NCBI RefSeq assembly: GCF_002115785.1
Contig: NZ_JFJY01000002.1
Span: 62,001 to 126,000, forward strand
Origin: Thalassospira sp. MCCC 1A03138
GTDB lineage: Bacteria; Pseudomonadota; Alphaproteobacteria; Rhodospirillales; Thalassospiraceae
Direction: 5' to 3'
DNA length: 64,000 nucleotides
Shown here: positions 18,106 to 27,348 of the stretch, piece by piece
How the letters are laid out: every line of letters begins with the position of its first letter
Position numbering within the stretch: position 1 is the stretch's first letter
Made by a program: the position numbers and the translations under genes
The notes under the pieces: generated by a model
Database searches by the model: none
What the model was told of the DNA's origin: nothing
Seen by the model: only the letters and a program-made list of their open reading frames with translations

Positions 18106-18741
18106 CTATTTCAAAAGGCAATGCACACGTTCACGCAACACCGGTAAAAGGTCACTTTCAAACCACGGGTTCTTTTTGATCCAGCCGGTATTGCGCCAGC
18201 TTGGATGCGGCATCGGCAGTAACCCGTCTGGCAAATACTCGGCAAATAGATGTACCGTTTCGGTCATGCTTTTTGCCCGGCGCGGGCCAAGATAACGTTC
18301 CTGCGCATACTGCCCGATCAGAAGTGTTAATCCCACATCGGGCAAATGTTTTAGCAATGCATCATGCCATGTCGGTGCACATTCGGGGCGCGGTGGCAAA
18401 TCGCCACCACGTTCAAACCGGCCGGGATAACAAAATCCCATCGGCATGATGGCAAGCTTGCCCGGATCATAGAAATCCTCAACCGGCATTTGCAGCCAAT
18501 CGCGCAACCGGTCCCCCGATGCATCATTCCACGGCAGCCCGGTTTCATGCACCTTCGTCCCCGGTGCCTGCCCGATCACAAGGATTTTGGCACCCGCCGC
18601 CATCCGCACGACAGGTCTGGGGCCCAGGGGCAATGCACTTTCGCATATCCGACAGGCCCGGGCATTGACCAAAAGATCGTCAAGTGCGGGGTCACCACCC
18701 GGCGGATCGATTTCGGGAAGCTTGCCGGTTAATCCGGCCAT
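18106..18741 (-). CDS. Uracil-DNA glycosylase superfamily protein
   Basis: A 211-residue protein of the UDG fold. The active-site-like loop GQAPGTKVHETGLPWND lies at about residues 57-73, followed by DRLRDWL. A C-terminal MPHPSWRN carries the histidine of motif 2. A pair of cysteines (CRIC at about residues 30-33) is compatible with, but does not prove, a metal site. This family excises uracil or other damaged bases, but many members are uncharacterised. An AGGAG seven bases before the ATG supports the start. It is followed by phhB 81 bases later and preceded by a GST gene 27 bases away, so the three may be co-transcribed. Confidence 0.85.
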   Translation of the reverse strand: MAGLTGKLPEIDPPGGDPALDDLLVNARACRICESALPLGPRPVVRMAAGAKILVIGQAPGTKVHETGLPWNDASGDRLRDWLQMPVEDFYDPGKLAIMPMGFCYPGRFERGGDLPPRPECAPTWHDALLKHLPDVGLTLLIGQYAQERYLGPRRAKSMTETVHLFAEYLPDGLLPMPHPSWRNTGWIKKNPWFESDLLPVLRERVHCLLK

Positions 18742-18768
18742 TGCATGCTCCTGTTTTGGGGTATCGAA

Positions 18769-19434
18769 CTATGCGTCGGGAAGTTCGCCACCGGCAACAA
18801 CCCATTCCTCGGCCATGGCGTCGCGATACCATTCCACCATTTCAGGCAATCCAAGAATGGCTTCCATATAGGCATTACCGATGGGATCAAGCGACACGTC
18901 ATAAGTTTTGAACCGGGTCACCACCGGCGTAAACATCGCGTCTGCAATCGAAAAATGCCCAAAAAGGAAGTCTCCCCCCTGACCAAACTGCGTGCGGCAT
19001 GTTTTGAAAATCTCGCAGATGCGCGCGATTTCTTTTTCGACGATCTCGCTTCGGCCACGCCCGGGCAATGTTTTGCGTAAGTTCATCGGCATGTTGCTAC
19101 GGATCGCACCAAACCCACCATGCATTTCAAGCGATACAGACCGCGCAATCGCCCTCACATCAAGATCAAGCGGCCACAACATCGCATCAGGTCGACTGTC
19201 GGCAAAATATTCCAGAATACTCAACGCTTCCCAGATGGTTTTCCGGCCATCAAAAAGTGCGGGGACCTTTTTGCTCGGCGAAAAGACTTCGGCTTTGGCA
19301 TGCCATTCTTCGGTATAAAGCGGGATCAGCTTTTCCTCGAAATCGATCCCCGCCACACGCAGGCCCAGCCACGCGCGAAGCGACCACGAAGAATAGTTTT
19401 TATTACCGATATACAGAATGGGGCGCGTTTCCAT
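18769..19434 (-). CDS. Glutathione S-transferase family protein
   Basis: A 221-residue protein. The N-terminal thioredoxin-like domain (residues 1-80) has the NKNYSSWSLRAW start and a VPAL cis-proline motif. The all-helical C-terminal domain contains GDFLFGHFSIADAMFTPVV with the conserved capping-box aspartate. The serine-rich active-site region (YSSWS) points to a serine-type bacterial GST. It conjugates or reduces electrophiles with glutathione in the cytoplasm; substrate unknown. The ATG at 19434 is preferred over one seven codons upstream because an AAGGA precedes it and the domain begins there. Confidence 0.9.
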   Translation of the reverse strand: METRPILYIGNKNYSSWSLRAWLGLRVAGIDFEEKLIPLYTEEWHAKAEVFSPSKKVPALFDGRKTIWEALSILEYFADSRPDAMLWPLDLDVRAIARSVSLEMHGGFGAIRSNMPMNLRKTLPGRGRSEIVEKEIARICEIFKTCRTQFGQGGDFLFGHFSIADAMFTPVVTRFKTYDVSLDPIGNAYMEAILGLPEMVEWYRDAMAEEWVVAGGELPDA

Positions 19435-19734
19435 GGGAAGGTATCCTTCATTCAAACCAAAAGCAGACGGCCAACACTATCGGGTTATTCAAAACCCGGT
19501 TCAAGGCCGTTCAGTCGCCGGGCCATGTTCGAATTTGGCGATCCGGCAAATGATCCTTCAAGGTCTGGCAATCAATGTCGCTGTCACCCTGCACATCCTG
19601 AATTACATTTCCAGATGCGGGGTTTTCTTTTGGGAGATTGCCGATTGACGGTGGCATCCGTAAGATCGAATTCATATCTCGCGATAGCAGCCCCACCACT
19701 CTTGCCAACACGTCACCACAAGGGAAGTATCAAA
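19435..19734. other. Divergent intergenic region between GST and aminopeptidase genes
   Basis: 300 bases without a convincing gene. The aminopeptidase reading frame is open through this region and on through the antisense of the GST gene, but that extension shows no family similarity. The only clear element is AAGGGAAG at 19721-19728, the ribosome-binding site of the aminopeptidase. Confidence 0.4.
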
Positions 19735-21135
19735 TTGTTCGATCACATTATCTCGTCTGAAAAGCCCTCCAACCCGGTCTGCATCACGGCAGTTCAAGAA
19801 TCCGATTTCAAAAAATGGCTCGGCAAACAGTCCGATGCTCATCAGGCATGGATTGCCTCGTCCGGCTATGACGGCAAACGCGGCACCCATCTTGCCCTTG
19901 CCGGTGACGCGGGTACCTATCAGACCATCGTGATCAGCTATGTCGACGATGCCAAAACCCAATGGGATTTTGCGGGACTTCCGACTGCACTGCCCGCGGG
20001 TGAATATATCCTGACAGATGATGTTACAAAAAATGAAGTCATATGCGAAAAGGCCGTTCTTGGTCTTTACCTTGGCGGGTATCGTTTTGATCGCTACCGC
20101 AAATCAGAAGCCAGCACCGCGAAACGTGCGCTATTTGCCATTCCGTCAAACGATGCGACCAAACGTGCTGAAAATATCGCGCGTGGTATCGGACTTGCAC
20201 GCGACCTGATCAACATTCCGGCCAATGATATGGGGCCGGAAGAACTCGAGGCCGCCGCACGTCGCCTTGGCGAGGAGTTTGGCGCAAAGGTGACGAGCAT
20301 CATTGGCGAAGACCTGAACAAACGCAATTTCCCGGCGATCTACACGGTTGGCAAAGGCAGCGATCGTGCCCCCCGCCTGATTGATCTTCATTGGGGTAAT
20401 GAAAACGCGCCCAAGGTCACACTGGTTGGCAAGGGTGTCTGCTTTGACACCGGCGGCTATGACCTCAAACCGTCAACCAACATGCTTCTGATGAAAAAGG
20501 ATATGGGGGGATCGGCACAGGTTCTTGGTCTGGCCCGTATGATCATGGCATCGGGTCTTCCGGTGCGCCTGCGTGTTCTGATCCCGGCTGTTGAAAACAT
20601 GGTTTCGGGCAAGGCATACCGGCCAAGCGACATCCTTCAGACCAGGAAGGGCATCACCGTCGAAGTTGGCAATACCGATGCCGAGGGTCGCCTGGTTCTT
20701 TCCGATGCCCTGACCGAAGCCGCGGCCGAGGATCCCGAAATCCTGCTTGATTTCGCAACTCTGACCGGGGCTGCACGTGTTGCACTGGGACTTGGCCTGC
20801 CGGCACTGTTTTCCAACAATGACGACCTTGCCAATGGCCTTCTGGAAAATGGTCTGGCGCTGAATGATCCGATGTGGCGCTTGCCGCTGTGGGATGATTA
20901 TAGTCCGATGCTCGATAGCAAGGCAGCCGACATGAACAACATTTCCGGTTCGCCCTATGGCGGTGCGATCATTGCGGCTCTGTTCCTTGATCGCTTCGCA
21001 GAAGGTGCAAAAGCCTGGGCCCATATCGACCTGATGGCGTGGAATCCTTCGGCACGTCCCGGACGTCCCGAAGGCGGCGAAGCCCAAGGAATTCGGGCCG
21101 CTTTCAAGCTTATTGCGGATCGTTACGAAAAGTAA
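19735..21135 (+). CDS. M17 leucyl aminopeptidase family protein
   Basis: A 466-residue peptidase of family M17. The C-terminal catalytic domain contains GKGVCFDTGG with the first metal ligands, KDMGGSA, and the diagnostic NTDAEGRL at about residues 313-320. These give the two-metal site that removes N-terminal residues from peptides in the cytoplasm. The family's usual length (460-500) fits a TTG start at 19735, with AAGGGAAG seven bases upstream. There is no in-frame ATG nearby, and the upstream open frame is antisense to GST. The N-terminal domain is divergent. A small MarR gene follows 94 bases later. Confidence 0.9.
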   Translation: MFDHIISSEKPSNPVCITAVQESDFKKWLGKQSDAHQAWIASSGYDGKRGTHLALAGDAGTYQTIVISYVDDAKTQWDFAGLPTALPAGEYILTDDVTKNEVICEKAVLGLYLGGYRFDRYRKSEASTAKRALFAIPSNDATKRAENIARGIGLARDLINIPANDMGPEELEAAARRLGEEFGAKVTSIIGEDLNKRNFPAIYTVGKGSDRAPRLIDLHWGNENAPKVTLVGKGVCFDTGGYDLKPSTNMLLMKKDMGGSAQVLGLARMIMASGLPVRLRVLIPAVENMVSGKAYRPSDILQTRKGITVEVGNTDAEGRLVLSDALTEAAAEDPEILLDFATLTGAARVALGLGLPALFSNNDDLANGLLENGLALNDPMWRLPLWDDYSPMLDSKAADMNNISGSPYGGAIIAALFLDRFAEGAKAWAHIDLMAWNPSARPGRPEGGEAQGIRAAFKLIADRYEK

Positions 21136-21161
21136 ACATTTCGATTTTCCCAATTAGACCT

Positions 21162-21207
21162 TTGACATCCGCGCAGGGGTCAGGTAGACAGGTTACGTAT
21201 TCGTAAC
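21162..21207 (+). promoter_or_regulatory. Promoter and palindromic operator of the MarR gene
   Basis: TTGACA at 21162-21167 is followed after 17 bases by TAGACA at 21185-21190. The palindrome GTTACG-TATT-CGTAAC (21192-21207) covers the expected transcription start. The position between promoter and start codon and the 16-base size match autorepressor sites of MarR proteins. Confidence 0.6.
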
Positions 21208-21229
21208 AAATTAATTGTTGGGCACAGGC

Positions 21230-21577
21230 ATGTCGATCGAGATCAAACCGTCTCAGGCGCTTGACCTATGGCGTATCGCGATTGTTGAAAGCGTGCGTCG
21301 GGACTCTCCCGACCTATCGGCTCGCCAGATGGCCCTGATGCTGACTGTTTATCTGACCCCGGCCCCGCATACCGTTCGGGGCCTTTCCGACGCCCTGAAT
21401 ATCTCCAAACCGGCGATTACACGTGCGCTTGACCGCCTCAGTTCACTTGGCATGGTCAAACGCAAGGTCGACGAAGATGATCGTCGCTCCGTTCTGATTC
21501 AGCGTACTGTGAAGGGCTCTGTCTTCCTGCGCGAATTTGGCGATATTATCGTGTCCGCGGGGAAGAAAACCGAATAG
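21230..21577 (+). CDS. MarR-family transcriptional regulator
   Basis: A 115-residue winged-helix protein. The recognition helix region reads LSDALNISKPAITRALDRLSSLGMV (about residues 52-76), followed by the wing KRKVDEDDRRSVLIQRT with the conserved D-x-R-R pattern. It is shorter than typical MarR (about 140-150): the C-terminal dimerisation helices are brief, so it may dimerise differently. The ATG at 21230 is chosen; a TTG five codons upstream is possible. A palindrome at 21192-21207 suggests autorepression. It lies just after the aminopeptidase gene but has its own promoter. Confidence 0.85.
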   Translation: MSIEIKPSQALDLWRIAIVESVRRDSPDLSARQMALMLTVYLTPAPHTVRGLSDALNISKPAITRALDRLSSLGMVKRKVDEDDRRSVLIQRTVKGSVFLREFGDIIVSAGKKTE

Positions 21578-21901
21578 ATCGATTTCTTGATCCGATGGCG
21601 TTCCGGTTTCGTGACAGTAGGTCAGGCGAAATTGAATTGATATTCAATCGCCAATAACTGGTTTGAATACCAAAGTTCGGGAAATGGGACAGAAAATCTG
21701 CCCTAAATCTAACACCCTCCCTTCTCATACGTAAGAATAGACATCAAACAGACCAGTTGGTTTGTTCGAATCTTCTGTATTTCATCAAACAGAATATATT
21801 TTAAGTGTTTAATATCAGAAACTTACTGATAATCACCTGGGTCACGAACCCAAAACACGCAGCTTTGACGCCAAGAAACAATACCCCGTCCAACTTTCGG
21901 C
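21578..21901. other. Gene-free AT-rich stretch between MarR and LysE genes
   Basis: 324 bases between convergent genes. It is more AT-rich than its surroundings. I see no coding frame with family likeness, no strong terminator and no repeat beyond short AT palindromes. Confidence 0.4.
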
Positions 21902-22570
21902 TTAGCGGGTCCGCGCCACGCTTTCAGGCATGTCAATCAGGGACAAAAGCAGGGCGGCAACAATCAAAACACCGCCACTGATCCGGCCAATCGTGTTTTT
22001 TCCACCACGTTTCAATAACCATGGCATCAGTCTTGCGGCGCCAAGCGCATACATCATTACGAATGTGTAATCAAAAATCACAAACGTGATCCCAAGGATC
22101 ACCAATTGCGGCCAAAGGTCCACCGAAGGATCGATGAACTGCGGGAACAATGCACCAAAAAACGCGATCGCTTTCGGATTCCCCGCTGCAACCAGAAAAC
22201 CTTCACTAAATAACCGGCGTTTTCGTACCGGCTCAAACCCTGTTCTGATTTTTGTTTCGGTATCATTATAATTTTTTGATGCCTTGGATTTTCGCAGGAT
22301 TGCCGTCAGACCGATGACAATCAGGAACGCGACGCCGCACCATTTGACAACGCCAAACGCCGTCACCGATGTCGCCAGCAAAGCCCCCAAGCCAACCGCG
22401 GCAATCACCATCTGGATCATGTTTGCGGTCACATCACCAAGGGCGGTAATCATGGTCGGGCGCGGTCCATAACGTAACGAATGCGACATGCCGATCAGGA
22501 CACTGGGCCCGGGTGTTGCCACTATAAGCGATACAAGTGCGCAAAAGCTGAGCCATGTTTCAATCGACAT
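21902..22570 (-). CDS. LysE/RhtB-family exporter
   Basis: A 222-residue six-helix transporter with the family signature VATPGPSVLIGMSHSLRYG at residues about 16-34 and a hydrophilic central loop (about 110-140, basic and Asn/Asp-rich). It probably exports an amino acid or similar small molecule. It is only distantly like the LysE-type gene at 8718-9383, mainly in the N-terminal signature. The ATG at 22570 follows a GGGGGA; an upstream alternative start adds seven residues. No terminator is clear. Confidence 0.9.
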   Translation of the reverse strand: MSIETWLSFCALVSLIVATPGPSVLIGMSHSLRYGPRPTMITALGDVTANMIQMVIAAVGLGALLATSVTAFGVVKWCGVAFLIVIGLTAILRKSKASKNYNDTETKIRTGFEPVRKRRLFSEGFLVAAGNPKAIAFFGALFPQFIDPSVDLWPQLVILGITFVIFDYTFVMMYALGAARLMPWLLKRGGKNTIGRISGGVLIVAALLLSLIDMPESVARTR

Positions 22571-22788
22571 TTCATCCCCCGGATTACTCAATCAAGACGG
22601 AATATCACGCCCATGTCACCATACAAGTGCACTCTGTACACTGCTGGCATCTGCCGATCAGGCATCCTGAAAACAGGTAACCCGGCAATGGATCACACCG
22701 AACAAAAATCATTCAGGTAAGGAGAAGAAAATTTTTTGAATTGCCGATACGGTATCGGCGGGGATGCCTTTAGGCGGGCAAAATAACC

Positions 22789-23475
22789 TTAACGGCCAGG
22801 CTTCTTGTCGCCGGGCCAGTTATCATAAAATTTGCGCACCTGAACCGAACGAATTGATTCTGGCGGCACGATGCCGCGTGCGGTTGCCAGAAGCCGGTTT
22901 TGAAGTGCTGCAAAATACCTATTGGTTGTTGGACGGAACGGAGAGAACGGTGGCTCGGATTTGATTTCCTCGCCCTTTTCTTTCGCCGCTTCTGAGGCTT
23001 CTTTTTCTGCTTCGAGTTCTTCTGGCGTTTTGGGCGGTGGCGGTGCAATCAGCTCCGGCCCGTCATAGACAAAACCACGTTTGCCTGCTTCAAGTTTCTC
23101 GTATCGGTTCTGGGTATCGCGATACATGATGCGTTGCAGATCTCGCAGGAACGCATTCAATAATTTTGGCTCTGCCTGCTCGATGACCGCACGATCAGCA
23201 ACACTTGATGCTTCAAGCCAGACATAGAACACCATTTGCCGGATCGCGCCGGTCTTGGGCAAAACAACGGTAAGCGCAATTGAATCCGGTTCGATCACCG
23301 TTTCTGGAATTTGCGGTTCTTTTGGCTCGGCACTTTCAGACGGCTTTGCCCCCTCTTGCCCACCGCCCGATGCCTGTGCATCCGGGCCAAACATCACAAT
23401 CCCGATCACCATCGCCAAAAGCGATTTGAAAAGGTAGTTCCTGAACGCTTTCGGTTTTCTTGCCGGTTCGGTCAT
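22789..23475 (-). CDS. Exported or membrane-anchored protein of unknown function, weakly FliL-like
   Basis: A 228-residue protein. A signal or anchor helix is at about residues 16-35, followed by a Gly/Ser/Pro/Glu-rich linker (36-62) and a small domain (about 65-130) with a beta strand, ALTVVLPKTG, then YVWLEAS and helix EPKLLNAFLRDLQR. That strand-then-helix pattern and the position of the helix resemble the periplasmic domain of flagellar FliL, but no flagellar genes are near, so I do not name it. A charged low-complexity segment (about 147-172, Pro- and Glu-rich) splits the C-terminal part. The dyad GCCGATAC-G-GTATCGGC at 22743-22759 lies just downstream. Confidence 0.7.
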   Translation of the reverse strand: MTEPARKPKAFRNYLFKSLLAMVIGIVMFGPDAQASGGGQEGAKPSESAEPKEPQIPETVIEPDSIALTVVLPKTGAIRQMVFYVWLEASSVADRAVIEQAEPKLLNAFLRDLQRIMYRDTQNRYEKLEAGKRGFVYDGPELIAPPPPKTPEELEAEKEASEAAKEKGEEIKSEPPFSPFRPTTNRYFAALQNRLLATARGIVPPESIRSVQVRKFYDNWPGDKKPGR

Positions 23476-23556
23476 GAACAGTTTGCTTTCAGCCCGTTAT
23501 TAATTTTACGCAATACCCAACGAACGCCAATTGTCCCGTCAAGTTCCGATTTGGGG

Positions 23557-25191
23557 TCAGCTCTGCACAAGCTCCAGCCCCGCAGCACGCAAATCAAGCG
23601 CTGCTGCCAACAAAGCCTTTGTATAGGATTCTTTCGGATTTTCAAAGACTTCGTCGGCATTTCCGCTTTCGACAAGCCGCCCGCCCTGCATCACCATCAC
23701 CCGATGCGAAAGCGCACGCACAACCCGAAGGTCATGGCTGATAAACAGATAGGCCATCTTGTGGCGCGCCTGAAGATCGCGCAAAAGATCAACAATCTGC
23801 GCCTGTACAGACATATCAAGTGCCGAGGTCGGTTCATCAAGCACCATGAAACGCGGCTTTAAAACAAGTGCACGCGCAATCGAAATACGCTGGCGCTGTC
23901 CGCCGGAAAATTCATGTGGATACCGGTCCATCGCATTTACCGGCAAATCAACTTCGCGCAGGGCTTCGGCAATGCGTTCGGTACGCTCCTGCCGCGACAT
24001 TTCCGGATGATGGATTTCAAGCCCTTCGCCCACGATCTGGCTGATTGACATCCTCGGGCTCAGGGATCCGAACGGGTCCTGAAACACCACCTGCATGTCG
24101 CGGCGCAGGGCCCGCAAATCCGCCCCGGAAAACTGCCGCACATCTTTACCGTCAAACCAGATATCACCAGTGGACGACAAAAGCCGCAAGATCGCCATCG
24201 CCAGAGTCGTTTTGCCCGATCCGCTTTCTCCGACAATACCCAGCGTCTCGCCCTGCCTCAGGGTAAGCGATATATGGTCTACAGCATCAAGGTAATATTC
24301 CGGACGCCCCAAAATACCCTTCTTGCCAATCGGGAACCGCACCAGAATCTCATTGGTTCGGATCAGTTCCTTTGCATTTTCGGGCAATGGCGGGGCATTA
24401 CCACTTGGCACTGCCGCCAGAAGCTTTTGGGTATAAGGATGCTGCGGGTTGTCAAAAAGCCCCTGGCCTGTGCCGCGCTCAACCACCTCGCCATCCTTCA
24501 TGACGCAGACATTATCGGCCATCTTCTGCACGATCTGAAGATCATGGGTAATCAGCAACAAACCCATGCCTAGCTTGGCCTGCAAATCCTTCAATAATTC
24601 AAGTATCTGCGCCTGAATGGTTACATCAAGGGCCGTGGTCGGCTCGTCGGCAATCAGCAATTCCGGTTCATTTGCCAATGCCATGGCAATCATCACGCGC
24701 TGGCGCTGTCCACCCGATAATTCATGCGGCAATGCTTTAAGCCGCGAGGCCGGATCGGGAATACCCACCAGATCAAGCAGCTCAAGAATACGCGCCCGTG
24801 CTTTGGCACCGCGCAATCCCTTATGAAGCAGCAACACCTCGCCGATCTGCTTTTCGATATTGTGCAGCGGGTTTAACGATGTCATCGGTTCCTGGAAAAT
24901 CATTGCAATCCGGTTGCCGCGAATTTGTCGCAGAATTTTCGCATCCGTTCCGACCATTTCCTGCCCGTCAAACAGGATAGAACCACCCGGGTGGCTGGCC
25001 CGCGGATAGGGCAGCAATTGCAGGATGGAAAGTGCGGTCACCGATTTACCCGATCCGCTTTCCCCCACAAGCGCCATGGTCTCACCACGCTTCATGGTGA
25101 ACGAAACGCCTTTGACCGCAGGAACACCGGCAAAACTTGCCGAAAGATGCCTTACTTCCAGAAGCGGCTGTGTCGATTGATTGGTCGTCAT
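23557..25191 (-). CDS. yejF: Peptide ABC transporter, fused ATP-binding protein YejF
   Basis: A 544-residue protein with two ABC ATPase halves. The first has Walker A GESGSGKS at about residues 43-50, an LSGGQRQR signature and Walker B. The second has GESGSGKTT at about 325 and [10 protein letters not shown]. Each half is followed by an oligopeptide-type C-terminal extension. It drives uptake by YejBE in the inner membrane. In enterobacteria YejABEF imports microcin C and other small peptides. The ATG at 25191 has AGGGGA about nine bases upstream; the frame is open a little further but without similarity. It is the last gene of yejA-yejB-yejE-yejF, starting ten bases after yejE ends. Confidence 0.94.
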   Translation of the reverse strand: MTTNQSTQPLLEVRHLSASFAGVPAVKGVSFTMKRGETMALVGESGSGKSVTALSILQLLPYPRASHPGGSILFDGQEMVGTDAKILRQIRGNRIAMIFQEPMTSLNPLHNIEKQIGEVLLLHKGLRGAKARARILELLDLVGIPDPASRLKALPHELSGGQRQRVMIAMALANEPELLIADEPTTALDVTIQAQILELLKDLQAKLGMGLLLITHDLQIVQKMADNVCVMKDGEVVERGTGQGLFDNPQHPYTQKLLAAVPSGNAPPLPENAKELIRTNEILVRFPIGKKGILGRPEYYLDAVDHISLTLRQGETLGIVGESGSGKTTLAMAILRLLSSTGDIWFDGKDVRQFSGADLRALRRDMQVVFQDPFGSLSPRMSISQIVGEGLEIHHPEMSRQERTERIAEALREVDLPVNAMDRYPHEFSGGQRQRISIARALVLKPRFMVLDEPTSALDMSVQAQIVDLLRDLQARHKMAYLFISHDLRVVRALSHRVMVMQGGRLVESGNADEVFENPKESYTKALLAAALDLRAAGLELVQS

Positions 25192-25201
25192 AACCGTTCC
25201 C

Positions 25202-26233
25202 CTAGAAGGTTTTTCGTGGATCAAAGGCATCGCGCACCGCCTCGCCGATAAAGATCAGCAAACTCAGCATAATCGCGATTGCAAAGAACGCCGTCATGCC
25301 AAGCCACGGTGCCTGAAGGTTGTTTTTACCCTGTGCAAGCAACTCGCCAAGCGACGGCGATCCGGGCGGCATGCCCAACCCCAGAAAATCAAGCGATGTA
25401 AGGGCCACGATCGAACCGTTCAACACAAACGGCAGGAACGTAATCGTTGCCACCATCGCGTTCGGCAAAACATGGCGATACATGATACGATAATCGGTCA
25501 TGCCCAATGCGCGCGCGGCCCGAACATATTCGAAATTGCGCGCCCGCAGGAATTCTGCACGCACAAGCCCGGTCAAACTCATCCAGCTAAACAGCACAAG
25601 AATGAACAAAAGCGTCCAGAAACCGGGCGCAAACAGGCTGGCCAGAATGATCAGGATGAACAACTGCGGCAATCCGGACCAGATTTCGATCACACGCTGG
25701 AAACCAAGGTCAATCCAGCCACCGAAATAACCCTGTACCGCACCGGCCGCGATCCCGATTACCGAACTTATCGCCGTTAAGGCAAGGCCAAACAGGATCG
25801 AAATCCGGAACCCGTAAATCAGGCGCGCCAGAACATCGCGCCCAAGATCATCTGTTCCAAACCAATGCCTGAACGATGGCGGGGCTGGCTGTGCCTCGCG
25901 CATTTCAAAATCGATGGTATTGTAAGAAAACGGTATCGGCGGCCAGATGGCAAAACCGTGTTCCTCGATCTTGCCAAGGATATAGGGATCATAGAAATCC
26001 GTCTCGACGTCAAAATCGCCGCCATAAACGGTTTCAGGGTGGTCTGACAGGATAGGGACATACCAGTTATCGTCATATTTGACGAAGATCGGCTTGTCAT
26101 TGGCCACCAGCTCAGCGACCAGACAGATGACGAACAGGATCGTGAAAATAACAAGCGACCAGTATCCACGCTTGTTGGAACGGAAATTTGCGATCCGGCG
26201 TTTGTTCAACGGCGAAAGAATGATGTTTTGCAT
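25202..26233 (-). CDS. yejE: Peptide ABC transporter permease YejE
   Basis: A 343-residue inner-membrane permease of the DppC/OppC type. One N-terminal helix (about 28-48) is followed by a long periplasmic segment (about 50-130) typical of YejE. A five-helix core then contains the EAA loop near ARALGMTDYRIMYRHVLPNA, which contacts the ATPase. The HWFGTDDLGRDVLARL motif is diagnostic of the family. The ATG at 26233 has GGGAGA upstream; a TTG two codons earlier is less likely. Its start lies two bases after the yejB stop. Confidence 0.94.
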   Translation of the reverse strand: MQNIILSPLNKRRIANFRSNKRGYWSLVIFTILFVICLVAELVANDKPIFVKYDDNWYVPILSDHPETVYGGDFDVETDFYDPYILGKIEEHGFAIWPPIPFSYNTIDFEMREAQPAPPSFRHWFGTDDLGRDVLARLIYGFRISILFGLALTAISSVIGIAAGAVQGYFGGWIDLGFQRVIEIWSGLPQLFILIILASLFAPGFWTLLFILVLFSWMSLTGLVRAEFLRARNFEYVRAARALGMTDYRIMYRHVLPNAMVATITFLPFVLNGSIVALTSLDFLGLGMPPGSPSLGELLAQGKNNLQAPWLGMTAFFAIAIMLSLLIFIGEAVRDAFDPRKTF

Positions 26234-26235
26234 GA

Positions 26236-27345
26236 TCAATTCTCCCGCGCTTCAAAGTCGATCCGCGGATCAATCAGGTGATAGCTGAGGTCACTGATCA
26301 GGTTCAGAACAAGACCAAACAACGTAAACAGATAAAGTGTCGCAAACATTACCGGATAATCACGCTTCATCACGGCTTCAAAACCCAGCAACCCAAGTCC
26401 GTCGAGTGAGAAAATCACTTCGATCAGGACCGAGCCGGTAAATAGCAGCCCGATCAATGCACTGGGAAAACCGGCAATCACCAGCAACATCGCATTGCGG
26501 AAGACATGTCCGTACAGAACCCGTTTTTCCGTCAATCCCTTGGCCCGCGCGGTCACCACATATTGTTTGTTGATTTCATCCAGAAACGAGTTCTTGGTCA
26601 GCATCGTAAGCGTGGTGAATCCGCCAATGGTCAATGCCGTAATCGGCAATGCCAGATGCCAGAAATAATCCGCAACCTTGCCCAAAAGCGACAATTCATC
26701 AAAATTCGATGATGTCAGCCCCCTTAACGGGAACAGATCGAAATAGGTTCCACCGGCAAACACCACGATCAGCATCACGGCAAAAAGAAAGCCCGGAATG
26801 GCATAACCGATAATAATCGCCGCCGATGACCAGACATCAAAATTCGATCCGTCCCGCACGGCCTTGGCAACGCCAAGCGGCACGGAAATGATATAGATGA
26901 TCAATGTCGACCAAAGGCCAAGCGATATCGAGACCGGCATCTTGTCGATCACGATATCGACCACATCGCGATCCTGAAAATAGCTTTGGCCGAAATCGAA
27001 CGTCAGATAATTTTTCATCATCATCCAGAAACGTTCATAAGCCGGTTTATCGAACCCGAACTGCTTTTCAAGCTGGGTGATGATCTCGGGGTCAAGTCCC
27101 TGAGCCCCACGGTAGTTCGAGGTCGAGGAAAAATTGTTTCCCCCGCTGGCACCACCGCCGCCGCCACTATCAGCCCCCTGATTGCTGATGCGCGCGGTTG
27201 CGGCAACATCCGTGCCCTGTAACTGGGCAATCATCTGTTCTACCGGGCCACCCGGCGCGAATTGCACGATTGCAAAGTTCAGAACCATAATCCCGAACAG
27301 CGTCACCGGGATCAGCAAAAGACGACGCAGGATGTAATTCAGCAT
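26236..27345 (-). CDS. yejB: Peptide ABC transporter permease YejB
   Basis: A 369-residue permease of the DppB/OppB type with six helices. The N-terminal [21 protein letters not shown] is characteristic. The periplasmic loop after the first helix carries a Gly/Ser-rich run (about residues 55-72) that is likely disordered. The EAA-type loop is [21 protein letters not shown]. It pairs with YejE to form the channel. Its ATG is three bases past the yejA stop codon. Confidence 0.94.
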   Translation of the reverse strand: MLNYILRRLLLIPVTLFGIMVLNFAIVQFAPGGPVEQMIAQLQGTDVAATARISNQGADSGGGGGASGGNNFSSTSNYRGAQGLDPEIITQLEKQFGFDKPAYERFWMMMKNYLTFDFGQSYFQDRDVVDIVIDKMPVSISLGLWSTLIIYIISVPLGVAKAVRDGSNFDVWSSAAIIIGYAIPGFLFAVMLIVVFAGGTYFDLFPLRGLTSSNFDELSLLGKVADYFWHLALPITALTIGGFTTLTMLTKNSFLDEINKQYVVTARAKGLTEKRVLYGHVFRNAMLLVIAGFPSALIGLLFTGSVLIEVIFSLDGLGLLGFEAVMKRDYPVMFATLYLFTLFGLVLNLISDLSYHLIDPRIDFEAREN

Positions 27346-27348
27346 GGC

